From: Acidiphilium sp.
GTDB taxonomy: Bacteria; Pseudomonadota; Alphaproteobacteria; Acetobacterales; Acetobacteraceae
Length of the DNA: 64,000 nucleotides
Direction of reading: 5' to 3'
Assembly (NCBI GenBank): GCA_028688905.1
Contig: JAQTXH010000008.1
Span: 33,156-97,155 of the forward strand
Numbering within the stretch: the first letter of the stretch is position 1; every line of letters begins with the position of its first letter. Under the pieces are notes generated by a model. The model had not been told where the DNA came from, did not search any database, and saw only the letters and a program-made list of their open reading frames with translations. A program made the translations under genes and the position numbers. Below, piece after piece: positions 51,991-59,009 of this stretch.

Positions 51991-52274
51991 CAGCTTCGAT
52001 TATCCTCGTATGCCGGCGATCGTTTCTTGTCCTGCCGGACGCGCCGTTGCGCCTGGCTCGCCTCAAAATCCGGTGGTTCGATGACACGACGCCCGGTGTC
52101 GTCAATCAGGCCGAGCCGCATCAGGCGTTTTCGGACACCAGCGACACTCCTGCCACACTTCAACCCCAGGGCCTTATACGTCTGCCCCATGAGAAAACCA
52201 GCATAGATGATCCGATCATCCGCTTCAGACCATCGCTGGCCAAGCTCCACAGGTTTCGGGTCGCGCCCCACCAT
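51990..52274 (-). CDS. Single-repeat Myb/SANT-like DNA-binding protein
   Basis: 94 residues with one Myb/GcrA-like unit: RWSEADDRIIYAGFLMGQTY, KALGLKCGRSVAGVRKRLMR, LGLIDDTGRR, then a basic tail (ASQAQRRVRQDKKRSPAYED). The same unit type is repeated seven times in the protein at 26298. TGGAGG precedes the ATG. The stop shares one base with the SRAP start (TGATG), so it is the first gene of the operon and may regulate it. Confidence 0.75.
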   Translation of the reverse strand: MVGRDPKPVELGQRWSEADDRIIYAGFLMGQTYKALGLKCGRSVAGVRKRLMRLGLIDDTGRRVIEPPDFEASQAQRRVRQDKKRSPAYEDNRS

Positions 52275-52322
52275 ATCGATCCTCCAAAAAAATCAGTGGG
52301 AGAAAACCAACAAAGTTTCCTG

Positions 52323-52452
52323 TCATGCCGGGCGGCCGGCCGCAAGGGCAAGACGAGCGCGCGATAGAGCGCGCCCTTGCCCCCGGCCGCCCGGCATGAG
52401 CGGCGGAATTCATCTTCAAGACGAAGATGAACCCAGCAAAGGAAACCACACA
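52323..52452 (+). promoter_or_regulatory. Structured leader with 17-pair outer stem
   Basis: A perfect outer stem joins 52323-52339 (TCATGCCGGGCGGCCGG) to 52383-52399. Inside lie GCAAGGGC (52342-52349) with GCCCTTGC (52373-52380) and a GCGCGC hairpin. Terminal hairpin TTCATCTTC, loop AAGAC, GAAGATGAA (52409-52431), then AAAGGA and ATG. It is the cleanest example of the family. Confidence 0.75.
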
Positions 52453-52938
52453 ATGACCACCGCGATGAAAACCTGCACCAACTGGAGAAACCACGTCACC
52501 CTGACCTGCCCCGCTCTGACCGAAATGCTGACGATCGTGAACCGGATCGAGACCGACGATGCCGACTGGCTGGATCTCGAGGCGAAAACCGTCGCGTGGA
52601 TGAGCGCAATGATCGACGCGATGGCCCCGTTCATGACCGAAAATGAGCTCGATAGGATGATCGAGCGGCTGATCGGGATGCTCTATGTCGAGGCGATGCG
52701 TGCCGGCGATGCGTACCACCGGAGCACGAAGTCACTGTTCGGCCAACCTGCGAAAAGCGAGGCCGAGCACCAGGCGTTCCTCGCTGCGCTGATCGCCGGA
52801 GGATTCCGGGTCGCGTTCGAAGCCGCCCACAGGACCAGCACCGGGTGGTTGCGTCTAACCGAGAACGACAGCCCCGCTCCGATCGCCGCCAGCGTCGTTT
52901 CCGAAACGGTCGATGCACCGGCAATGCAGACCGGTTGA
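52453..52938 (+). CDS. Unknown helical plasmid protein
   Basis: 161 residues: MTTAMKTCTNWRNHVTLTCP, MLTIVNRIETDDADWLDLEA, KTVAWMSAMIDAMAPFMTEN, ELDRMIERLIGMLYVEAMRA, with a polar, Ser/Thr-rich end. Amphipathic helices dominate, but none is long or hydrophobic enough to span a membrane. The ATG follows AAAGGAAACC directly after the leader. It is divergent from the Myb/SRAP operon. No family recognised. Confidence 0.62.
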   Translation: MTTAMKTCTNWRNHVTLTCPALTEMLTIVNRIETDDADWLDLEAKTVAWMSAMIDAMAPFMTENELDRMIERLIGMLYVEAMRAGDAYHRSTKSLFGQPAKSEAEHQAFLAALIAGGFRVAFEAAHRTSTGWLRLTENDSPAPIAASVVSETVDAPAMQTG

Positions 52939-52993
52939 ATCACTATTCTGAAACAAAACGAGATCGGAACTTCGATCGATCGTCCGCGTGCCA

Positions 52994-53136
52994 CGGTTCT
53001 GTCCGCTCCGGCAAGGGTGAAGGCCGCACAGAGCGGCCCGCGCGCCGAAAGAGGCGCGCGCCCTTGCCCGCCCGGCCAGAACCGCGGCCGCTCGATTGAG
53101 TCTTCAATCAGAAGATAACAGCGAAAGGAAACGACA
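52994..53136 (+). promoter_or_regulatory. Structured leader with two competing terminal hairpins
   Basis: Outer stem CGGTTCTG (52994-53001) with CAGAACCG (53077-53084). GCAAGGG (53011-53017) pairs with CCCTTGC (53061-53067). Inner hairpins are GGCCGC/GCGGCC and GCGCGCC/GGCGCGC. TCTTC-AATCA-GAAGA (53101-53115) overlaps an alternative GATTGA/TCAATC pairing, so the end could switch between two folds. Confidence 0.7.
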
Positions 53137-53274
53137 ATGAACAATATCATCTCGCTCGCAGACTGGCAGCGCGATCATCCGCCGATACGTCATCACCTCG
53201 AATGGCGATGCCAGATGTACCTCACAATATTCGGTTGGGTGTGGTGGCCCGTCATAGTCGATGTCTGGAAGTGA
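53137..53274 (+). CDS. Small Trp-rich protein, 45 residues
   Basis: MNNIISLADWQRDHPPIRHH, then LEWRCQMYLTIFGWVWWPVI and VDVWK. The second half is hydrophobic and Trp-rich, possibly membrane-associated. It has its own structured leader and a good AAAGGAAACG ribosome site, which is the main reason to believe it is real. 53275-53430 after it holds no gene. No family known. Confidence 0.55.
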   Translation: MNNIISLADWQRDHPPIRHHLEWRCQMYLTIFGWVWWPVIVDVWK

Positions 53275-53430
53275 CCCGAAGCGCTCAAAAATCAACACCA
53301 ACAGTTTTCGAACAACAAAGCATACCCGGAAATCCCGTTCAGCTGACAACAAACCCGGATCTTCCAATCCGCAGATCAGCAAAACCACAACCAAAAATTA
53401 GATTTCGACTGCCACCAGCCGGCCAGCCCG

Positions 53431-53593
53431 GCAAGGGTTTCGCCATGCTCGCCTGCCAAGCGGCAGGCTGCGCGTGGCTCAGTTCCCGCGGTTGGCCCCA
53501 AGCGGGGCCAGACCGCGCCCTTGCCTGCCTGTCCGCCCGGCGGCCGTTCGATCAGGTCTTCAAACAGAAGATAACATCGAAAGGAAAACCACA
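53431..53593 (+). promoter_or_regulatory. Structured leader
   Basis: GCAAGGG (53431-53437) pairs with CCCTTGC (53518-53524). Inner arms are GCCTGCC/GGCAGGC (53451-53468) and GGCCCC/GGGGCC within GCGGT/ACCGC. Terminal hairpin TCTTC-AAACA-GAAGA (53557-53571), then AAAGGAAAACC and ATG. It shares the CGCCATGCTCGCC and GCTGCGCGTGGCT words with leaders 2-4. Confidence 0.7.
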
Positions 53594-53812
53594 ATGAACG
53601 ACCAAGCCCGAATCAGGGTCCGCTACAGCTCGGTTGATGGCCACAACAAAACCCGCAAGTTCGACAGCATCGATGCAGCGCGGGAATTCGCCCAATACTG
53701 GGTTGGTCGCCATCCGGAAATGGGCCGAACCTACGCGATCAGCGGCGATGGCATCGGCAAGATCGAGGTCACCGGCACAACCCTCGCCACCCTGTTCCCG
53801 GAGGCCGTGTGA
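53594..53812 (+). CDS. Unknown small plasmid protein
   Basis: 72 residues: MNDQARIRVRYSSVDGHNKT, RKFDSIDAAREFAQYWVGRH, PEMGRTYAISGDGIGKIEVT. A beta-alpha-beta unit with a conserved-looking DAAREFAQYWVG helix. The ATG follows AAAGGAAAACCACA after the leader. Its stop overlaps the next start as TGATG. No function known. Confidence 0.65.
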   Translation: MNDQARIRVRYSSVDGHNKTRKFDSIDAAREFAQYWVGRHPEMGRTYAISGDGIGKIEVTGTTLATLFPEAV

Positions 53813-54204
53813 TGAGCATCAGCTTCATGCCGTATGTCCTCAACGCGGCCAAGAAGATGTGGTGCATCCCGGCGGGTTGCGACACCGACGACGACCGGTT
53901 CGACATCAACATGTGCAATGCCAACGCGCTCGATGTGCTCGAAGCGCTCGGGTTCCCCAACATGAGCGTCAGCGACGTGCCGATCCCGATCGAGGACTTC
54001 CTCGATCGCACGACGCGCGCCTTGCGCGGATCGATCGATCGCCCCTCGCCCGCCATGGAAGTCCGCAGCAGCCAGACCGGCTACGGCATGGCGATCATCA
54101 TCGGCCGTCGCGCAGAGGGCTACATCCAGAAACGCCTGCATCAACTCGCCGTCATGACGCGAGAAAGCCGCAGTAACGGCGCTACCCACATCGGCTGGTT
54201 TTGA
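53812..54204 (+). CDS. Unknown plasmid protein
   Basis: 130 residues: MSISFMPYVLNAAKKMWCIP, AGCDTDDDRFDINMCNANAL, DVLEALGFPNMSVSDVPIPI, then RRAEGYIQKRLHQLAVMTR. A compact alpha/beta pattern with a central acidic Asn/Cys segment. Start by TGATG coupling to the previous gene. No family assigned. Confidence 0.65.
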   Translation: MSISFMPYVLNAAKKMWCIPAGCDTDDDRFDINMCNANALDVLEALGFPNMSVSDVPIPIEDFLDRTTRALRGSIDRPSPAMEVRSSQTGYGMAIIIGRRAEGYIQKRLHQLAVMTRESRSNGATHIGWF

Positions 54205-54215
54205 GGAGAAATGCC

Positions 54216-54737
54216 ATGAAACAAATTCATCTCACCCGGATGAAAGGAGGTCTCCGCGTCCTGCGCGACGTCAAGCAAACGGAACGGCCCTTCAGCCTGG
54301 GGCTATGGTTCGGCGAGATCAGCGAAATCGAATGGGAGCATGGGCCTGATCTGGATTCGGGCAATCCGCAACACGAATGCGGTTCGGTTGGATGTGCGAT
54401 CGGCTGGATGACGCAAGACCCATGGCATCAAAAGCAAGGACTGCGGATCGGAATATTGGAAGACGACCAAGGAATCGATGACAAAACCCCGGTTCCATTC
54501 TACCGGGATCGTTACACCGGAAAGATCACCACGGGCTGGATGGCAGCGGCGGAATATTTCGGGATATCCGAACAAGAAACCAGCCATCTGTTCGGATATG
54601 AACGCGACACCGTCACGGACAGATTGATCTACAAAACCATCGACCACGTGATCGAACGGTTCGACCAATTCCGGCACAAATGTCAGGAGAAATACAATCT
54701 CGAGTTGGCGGAACTAGACGACAACTTTCCCTTCTAG
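54216..54737 (+). CDS. Unknown plasmid protein
   Basis: 173 residues: MKQIHLTRMKGGLRVLRDVK, RPFSLGLWFGEISEIEWEHG, then CGSVGCAIGWMTQDPWHQKQ and GWMAAAEYFGISEQETSHLF. The ECGSVGCAIGW block and the AAEYFGI(S/T)xxEAxxLF-like block are typical of a widespread plasmid and phage orphan family with a helical C-terminus. GGAGAAATGCC fixes the ATG at 54216. A terminator follows 10 bases after the stop. Confidence 0.66.
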   Translation: MKQIHLTRMKGGLRVLRDVKQTERPFSLGLWFGEISEIEWEHGPDLDSGNPQHECGSVGCAIGWMTQDPWHQKQGLRIGILEDDQGIDDKTPVPFYRDRYTGKITTGWMAAAEYFGISEQETSHLFGYERDTVTDRLIYKTIDHVIERFDQFRHKCQEKYNLELAELDDNFPF

Positions 54738-54746
54738 ACCAAACCG

Positions 54747-54785
54747 AACCGGCCGATGCGGCACACGCCGCTCGGCCGGTTTCCG
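54747..54785 (+). terminator. Intrinsic terminator
   Basis: AACCGGCCGATGCGGC pairs with GCCGCTCGGCCGGTT around a four-base loop, followed by TCCGG. It ends the 53594-54737 unit and faces the convergent gene at 54847. Confidence 0.7.
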
Positions 54786-54846
54786 GCTAAGTCGCCCCCA
54801 GCGATCGGGCATTTGCGCAATCGCCAGGGCTAGTCTCGCTGGACTG

Positions 54847-55407
54847 TCAACCCACAACCTTCGCGCGGGGCGGCACTGGCTCCATCCAGCTCAGATCGTG
54901 CGGATCACGCGGTTGCCACAGTTTGTCCTCCAGCGCGAAACCGACCACCCGGGCGATGCCGTGCGCCCGCTGCGCCGCCTCGTAGGCGGCTTCGACATGA
55001 TACTCATAGGCGGGTATGTAATCCTTCAACCGGCGTTCGAAGAACCCGCGATCCTTGTTCGCCTCGAACAGACGCAGGCGGTCGAAATACTCCTGCTTCA
55101 CCTTCTGCCATTCCCGACAGGCCGGGACGGCAACGGCAACCGCGTCGCCGACCAACTTGCGCAGCGCCGCCCGATAGACCGCCGGATCGGTGCGATCGAG
55201 CGCCGCGATCACTTCGAGCGTCTCCGCCTCCGCCTCGCCGAAATAGTCTGGCACCACCTGACCCTCCCCGTCCTCATCACAGCGATGGCTCATCACGCGG
55301 TCGATCTCGTGATAATCGGGATCGATATCCCACAGCACAACCGGTTCGGAACGCACCAGCTCGATCGGGAAGCGAATGATTTTGCATGAAGCCAGTTCAG
55401 AATTCAT
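54847..55407 (-). CDS. Unknown plasmid protein
   Basis: 186 residues: MNSELASCKIIRFPIELVRS, EPVVLWDIDPDYHEIDRVMS, AETLEVIAALDRTDPAVYRA, then YEYHVEAAYEAAQRAHGIAR. Acidic N-terminal half, helical C-terminal half with aromatic residues. AGAGGA precedes the ATG at 55407, and a good promoter lies 29 bases further up. One of few minus-strand genes in the array; it does not share a structured leader. No family known. Confidence 0.62.
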   Translation of the reverse strand: MNSELASCKIIRFPIELVRSEPVVLWDIDPDYHEIDRVMSHRCDEDGEGQVVPDYFGEAEAETLEVIAALDRTDPAVYRAALRKLVGDAVAVAVPACREWQKVKQEYFDRLRLFEANKDRGFFERRLKDYIPAYEYHVEAAYEAAQRAHGIARVVGFALEDKLWQPRDPHDLSWMEPVPPRAKVVG

Positions 55408-55435
55408 GTCGATGTCCTCTGTTTCCACGACCCAA

Positions 55436-55464
55436 ACAATACCAGAACACGGGGGAATCCGCAA
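55436..55464 (-). promoter_or_regulatory. Sigma70-type promoter for the 54847 gene
   Basis: On the minus strand: TTGCGG (55459-55464), a 17-base spacer, TATTGT (55436-55441), then AGAGGA and the ATG at 55407. Spacing is ideal. Confidence 0.6.
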
Positions 55465-55474
55465 CGAATCCCCG

Positions 55475-55663
55475 CTACGCAAGGTCAGCCTGCCGCTCGG
55501 TTGCGGTCCTGCGCCGCGGTCGATCCGAAAACGTCACGCGCCGGTCACGGCGTTGCAGCGGTTCGGCGTCTCGCCGGCGTCGGAGGACCTCCGCCCCGTC
55601 GGTGATCCGCACCAGCAGACCGGAACAGCGTTGGGATTGCACCGGTGGATGCCGCCGCATCAT
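55475..55663 (-). CDS. Possible small Arg-rich protein
   Basis: 62 codons: MMRRHPPVQSQRCSGLLVRI, TDGAEVLRRRRDAEPLQRRD, RRVTFSDRPRRRTATERQAD. The composition is biased (Arg-rich), which GC-rich non-coding frames also give. The ATG ATG start overlaps the stop of another small minus-strand frame (GCATGATG), a hint that both are real. No family. Treat as tentative. Confidence 0.3.
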   Translation of the reverse strand: MMRRHPPVQSQRCSGLLVRITDGAEVLRRRRDAEPLQRRDRRVTFSDRPRRRTATERQADLA

Positions 55664-55785
55664 GCGTGACAGGCCTCCAGCGCCCGTCTGGCCATCGCGT
55701 CCGCTCGCCCATCGCCGGAGCGGATACCTTCAGTCGCGATCCAGGCAACTGCAGTGCCGATATTCCGCCCGGGCGTGGGAATCAT
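55660..55785 (-). CDS. Possible 41-residue protein
   Basis: MIPTPGRNIGTAVAWIATEG, then IRSGDGRADAMARRALEACHA. The helix DAMARRALE and normal composition look protein-like. The stop overlaps the start of the next small frame. Ribosome site weak. 55786-55930 upstream shows no other gene. Confidence 0.3.
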   Translation of the reverse strand: MIPTPGRNIGTAVAWIATEGIRSGDGRADAMARRALEACHA

Positions 55786-55965
55786 CAGCGGTCGACCTGG
55801 GTGATACCGGGCAACGCGGAATGTGGCGGGGAGCGGGAGATGTCCGGGCCCTCGGGCGCGACATCGCCGATCTCTCCCTGACATCGCACGGGACCGCTGG
55901 CAATTGCCCGCTTCCCGCCGCGCTCAGTGCCGTATCTAGGCCGGGCGAGACCAGCGGCAACCCCC

Positions 55966-56190
55966 GCTTCGCCGTCCAGGCGCGCATCTTGCGCGCCTGT
56001 CAGGACGGGCGAAGCGCCTGCGGTTCGGGCCGGCCCGTGTTGCGCCGCGTTATAGAACGCGTCGCTGCCCGCGCCAGCCGGCCCTCTGGGGTATGCCCCC
56101 GGTCTCTATGCCCGGCCTTTAGAACGGCACCGCGGCGGTAGAGCAGGCAAGGTGCCTGCGATCCCCCGGCTTTGTAGAGAGATCAGTCAG
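55966..56190 (+). promoter_or_regulatory. Structured leader before the 56191 gene
   Basis: A nested hairpin: GCTTCGCCGTCC (55966-55977) with GGACGGGCGAAGC (56003-56015), enclosing CAGGCGCGC (55977-55985) with GCGCGCCTG (55991-55999). A second hairpin GCGTT-ATA-GAACGC follows near 56047. It lacks the TCTTC/GAAGA end seen in other leaders. Confidence 0.55.
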
Positions 56191-56781
56191 ATGTCCACGA
56201 CGAAAACCCCGAAAAACGCTCCCGCTTCCCGCACATTGCGCGATGAACCTCCGATCACCCTCGAGACGATCCGAATGATCGCGCCCACGCCAAATCAGGC
56301 CGACAAGATCAGCACCGCCTTCGCCCTCGACCCCGTCGACTTCGAGAGCATCCGCACCAGCACCGAAGAGCAGATCGGCCTCTCGGCCCGGGCGCTGGAA
56401 GCCCATCTCGATGAAACGGCGCTGCGGATCCACCTCGATCGCATCGTCAACGCCTTCATCCGGTCCGCCCATGGCGCAGCTACCTTCTACAGCGCGAAGG
56501 TCAGCGACGCCCGCCGGGAGACGGCCAAACTCAGCAATGAATACCGCGACGAGGACCGCGATCCGGTTCTCGGCTTCGACAGCAGAGCGGCGCGGGCCCG
56601 AGAGTTCGCGGCCAAGGCTGGCCTCAACGCCTTCGCCCTCATGGCCGCCGCAACCGGGGCTATCGACGCCTACGAAACCGTCACCGGCACCGACTGGAAG
56701 CCTTACTCCCGCTCCGGTGCATCGTCCCGCAACGTCGGGCGGCAGGCGGCAGAAGCCGAGTTGAACGCCTTCGGGGACTAA
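56191..56781 (+). CDS. Unknown plasmid protein
   Basis: 196 residues: MSTTKTPKNAPASRTLRDEP, TLETIRMIAPTPNQADKIST, EEQIGLSARALEAHLDETAL, then RIHLDRIVNAFIRSAHGAAT and FAAKAGLNAFALMAAATGAI. Helical, with an Ala-rich C-terminal third. GAGAGATC precedes the ATG at 56191. No transmembrane segment long enough to be convincing. A terminator follows 15 bases after the stop. Confidence 0.62.
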   Translation: MSTTKTPKNAPASRTLRDEPPITLETIRMIAPTPNQADKISTAFALDPVDFESIRTSTEEQIGLSARALEAHLDETALRIHLDRIVNAFIRSAHGAATFYSAKVSDARRETAKLSNEYRDEDRDPVLGFDSRAARAREFAAKAGLNAFALMAAATGAIDAYETVTGTDWKPYSRSGASSRNVGRQAAEAELNAFGD

Positions 56782-56796
56782 CCCCGACCGCCTCAG

Positions 56797-56826
56797 GGGC
56801 GGGGACCGAAAGGTCTCCGCCCTTTT
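56797..56826 (+). terminator. Intrinsic terminator
   Basis: GGGCGGGGACC pairs with GGTCTCCGCCC around GAAA (GNRA-type tetraloop), followed by TTTTCC. A textbook Rho-independent terminator. Confidence 0.85.
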
Positions 56827-57067
56827 CCATGTTCCTAAAGACCGGGAGACAGGCTCTTGCCCGGCACGACGATCGGGCCACCGGAGAGAAGCACCGGCCC
56901 GGTCTCGCCCTCCCTCACCGGCCAGATGCGCCCGAGCACCGCCGGTTGTTCGTCCGCCCTTGCCTGGCTCTTCTGCTGGTCTTCTCATTCTAAAGACGGC
57001 CAGGTCGCGCCGGTTCAACCCCGTCCTTCGGACGCCGCGCAAGAGCGCGGTTCCGCCACGCCAGCTA

Positions 57068-57225
57068 CCGCGAGGCCGGGTTGCGCAAGACGCAGGCCCC
57101 AAGAGGCCCGCGTCTTGCGCAACCCGACCTCGCGCGCTCGCGTAGCTTCAGGGTTGAGCCACCACGAAGGCCGGCTTTCCCGCTGATCATCAGCAATTCC
57201 GCTGATACAGAAAGGGATCACCCAG
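57068..57225 (+). promoter_or_regulatory. Structured leader with 16-pair perfect stem
   Basis: GGGTTGCGCAAGACGC (57078-57093) pairs with 57110-57125, and the stem extends outward through GAGG/CCTC and CGCG pairs to about 57068-57137. The loop carries AGGCCCCAAGAGGCCC, a second small hairpin. 56827-57067 before it shows no gene. The ribosome site AGAAAGGGA follows. Confidence 0.65.
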
Positions 57226-57405
57226 ATGACATACCTCCGCACGACTGACCGCCTGACCCGCCACGACGGCCGCCGCCTGAATTCGGGCGGCTTCGAGATC
57301 GAGTATATCGAAACGCGGCTCACCGCCCGCGGACCCGAGACGGTCGTGGTCTGGAGCCGCCCCAGCCTGCCCGGCGAAATCCGGGACGACGAACTGCCCT
57401 ACTGA
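57226..57405 (+). CDS. Unknown small plasmid protein, 59 residues
   Basis: MTYLRTTDRLTRHDGRRLNS, GGFEIEYIETRLTARGPETV, VVWSRPSLPGEIRDDELPY. Beta-rich with an acidic C-terminus. AGAAAGGGATCACCCAG precedes the ATG, directly after a structured leader, and a terminator follows 6 bases after the stop, so the unit is complete and monocistronic. Function unknown. Confidence 0.62.
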   Translation: MTYLRTTDRLTRHDGRRLNSGGFEIEYIETRLTARGPETVVVWSRPSLPGEIRDDELPY

Positions 57406-57411
57406 CCGACA

Positions 57412-57441
57412 GGGCCGGACCCCAAAAGGGTTCGGCCCAAT
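57412..57441 (+). terminator. Intrinsic terminator
   Basis: GGGCCGGACCC (57412-57423) pairs with GGGTTCGGCCC (57428-57438) around AAAA, followed by AATTT. The following 57442-57584 holds no gene. Confidence 0.7.
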
Positions 57442-57584
57442 TTGCCGTTCCACAGCAAAATGCCTCGACCAACAGCAAATAAAAAGTGCATCCGTGGTGA
57501 AGCCAGCGGCCGGGGAAACAGCATGGCACCCTCGAGACCAGGCCTCGATCACCGTGCCGCACGACAGTCCGGAAGAAAGCAAGA

Positions 57585-57791
57585 GGGAGGAGAGGGCTGT
57601 CTGCCCTCTCCTCCCCAAAACGCATCCTTAGAAGTGGCCGGCCCGCGTCATCCGCAGGCCCCAAGAGGCCCGCGTCTGCCGCAGCCCGACCATTCACGCA
57701 TGCATTTTCCCCCACCTCTCCCGCTGCTCGCCGCAGGGCGTCCAGAAAAAACGTGCGTTTTTTCTGGATTATCAAAAAAGGAGTTACCCCA
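57585..57791 (+). promoter_or_regulatory. Structured leader before the DUF4326 gene
   Basis: GGGAGGAGAGGGC (57585-57597) pairs perfectly with 57603-57615. The words GCAGGCCCCAAGAGGCCCGC recur from the previous leader. The terminal hairpin CCAGAAAAAACG (57742-57753) with CGTTTTTTCTGG (57756-57767) is perfect, and AAAAAAGGAG, the ribosome site, follows a few bases later. Confidence 0.65.
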
Positions 57792-58424
57792 ATGTCCGTT
57801 TCTCTTGAAACAGCCCCCCGCAGCCATCGCCCCAGTGAAGCCCAAGATCACTACCTCCGCCGCCTCGCCCGCGCACGGTTGAAGAAATCCGAACTTCGCG
57901 AGATCGAAGCCATCTACGCCCGCCTCGATGCCGACCGCGCCGCCCATGGCCTTCCCCCGGCAGAACGCCCGGAATGGTCGCCAGTGGATATCCTCGAATG
58001 GCAGGACCTGAATGCCACAGAACGCTACCTCGACATCGAAACCTACGCCCTCGCCGCAGATCGCGCCGCCGAACCCCGGATCGAGCACACCCCGCTGCAA
58101 CCCGCCCGCACCTATCGCGTTCTGAACAAGAAGACATACGCCCGCCAGCTCCCCGCCGATGCGGTCTACATCGGCCGCGGGTCTAAATGGGGAAATCCCT
58201 TCATCCTCGGTCGCAATGACAGTCGCGATGAAATCGCCGCCAAACATGAGCACTGGCTGTCCCGGCAGAACCATCTCCTCCGCTCGATCGATGAACTCAA
58301 AGGCCGCGATCTGGTCTGCTTCTGCGCCCCCCTCACCTGCCATGGAGACCTTCTTCTGAAACTCGCCAATGCCAGCCGAGACGAACGGATCGCATGGTGG
58401 AAACAAATGCGGGTGGTACACTGA
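57792..58424 (+). CDS. DUF4326-domain protein
   Basis: 210 residues. An N-terminal helical region (HYLRRLARARLKKSELREIE and EWSPVDILEWQDLNATERYL) precedes the DUF4326 core: YIGRGSKWGNPFILGRNDSR, DEIAAKHEHWLSRQNHLLRS, ELKGRDLVCFCAPLTCHGDL, LLKLAN. The CFCAPLTCHGD block with two Cys and a His is the family signature. The function is unknown. AAAGGAG fixes the ATG at 57792. If oriT is at 58.5 kb this is among the first genes to enter a recipient. Confidence 0.8.
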   Translation: MSVSLETAPRSHRPSEAQDHYLRRLARARLKKSELREIEAIYARLDADRAAHGLPPAERPEWSPVDILEWQDLNATERYLDIETYALAADRAAEPRIEHTPLQPARTYRVLNKKTYARQLPADAVYIGRGSKWGNPFILGRNDSRDEIAAKHEHWLSRQNHLLRSIDELKGRDLVCFCAPLTCHGDLLLKLANASRDERIAWWKQMRVVH

Positions 58425-58475
58425 CATCACCACGGGGCGGCACCAGCCGCCCCACCCTTCCCCAGACCATGATAA

Positions 58476-58507
58476 GAAACGGGCGGCCTCAGCGCCGCCC
58501 GTTTCCG
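58476..58507 (+). terminator. Intrinsic terminator
   Basis: GAAACGGGCGGC (58476-58487) pairs perfectly with GCCGCCCGTTTC (58494-58505). A smaller GGGCGGC/GCCGCCC hairpin lies just upstream at about 58435-58453. Confidence 0.75.
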
Positions 58508-59009
58508 TTCATCCGCAGAAACCAACCCCTCGCCGCACCACCATGAGCGTCGCTCATATCAACACTCCGTTGTTGTAAAATTGCCGGATTATGTGTTGCG
58601 ATGGCAACATTCAGGGCAATGCCCCTGCCCCTTTGGTCCCCGCTCAATCCCCATACGGTCCCCGCATGGTCCCCCCTGAATCCCCATACGATCCCTATTC
58701 CATTATTTCATTACGTCGGTTCCATACACCATTGCACCCGTTTCCGGGTGCGTAATTAAATGTTTGGTAATATTGGCAAAAAGGTTTAGACAGTTCACTG
58801 TCCTATATCATAAGTGATATTTCGATAATAAACAAAAAGCCACAATCACTGCCAAGCGAGAATCCTCCGATATCACGCATCAGTGATGGCGGCTGGTGCT
58901 GAAATCGGCAAAAATTCCTTCTGACTTTCATCTTCTGCCCGGACGCTTGCCCCTACGAGACAGGGGCAAACCATCCCGGTGCTGCTCTGGTTGTCCCGCA
59001 ACACAGTAG
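58508..59009. promoter_or_regulatory. Repeat-rich control region, candidate oriT
   Basis: About 500 bases without a gene and richer in AT. It holds direct repeats of AATCCCCATACG (two copies) and several GGTCCCC words between 58640 and 58700. Hairpins are TGTTGC/GCAACA (58594-58609), GCACCCG-TTTC-CGGGTGC (58734-58751), GACAG/CTGTC, ATATCA/TGATAT, ATCAC/GTGAT and GCCCC/GGGGC (near 58945). Its place between the leading-type array and the relaxase operon suits an oriT or the operators of the Bro-N/relaxase operon. No nic consensus could be assigned. Confidence 0.45.

Noticed and set aside
55386..56141. Plus-strand frame of 251 codons
   Set aside because: Arg/Ser/Pro-rich with no ribosome site, and it spans a promoter and a folded leader.
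20541..57791. CRISPR array as the explanation for the repeated elements
   Set aside because: Copies are hundreds to thousands of bases apart, differ in sequence, and no cas genes are present.
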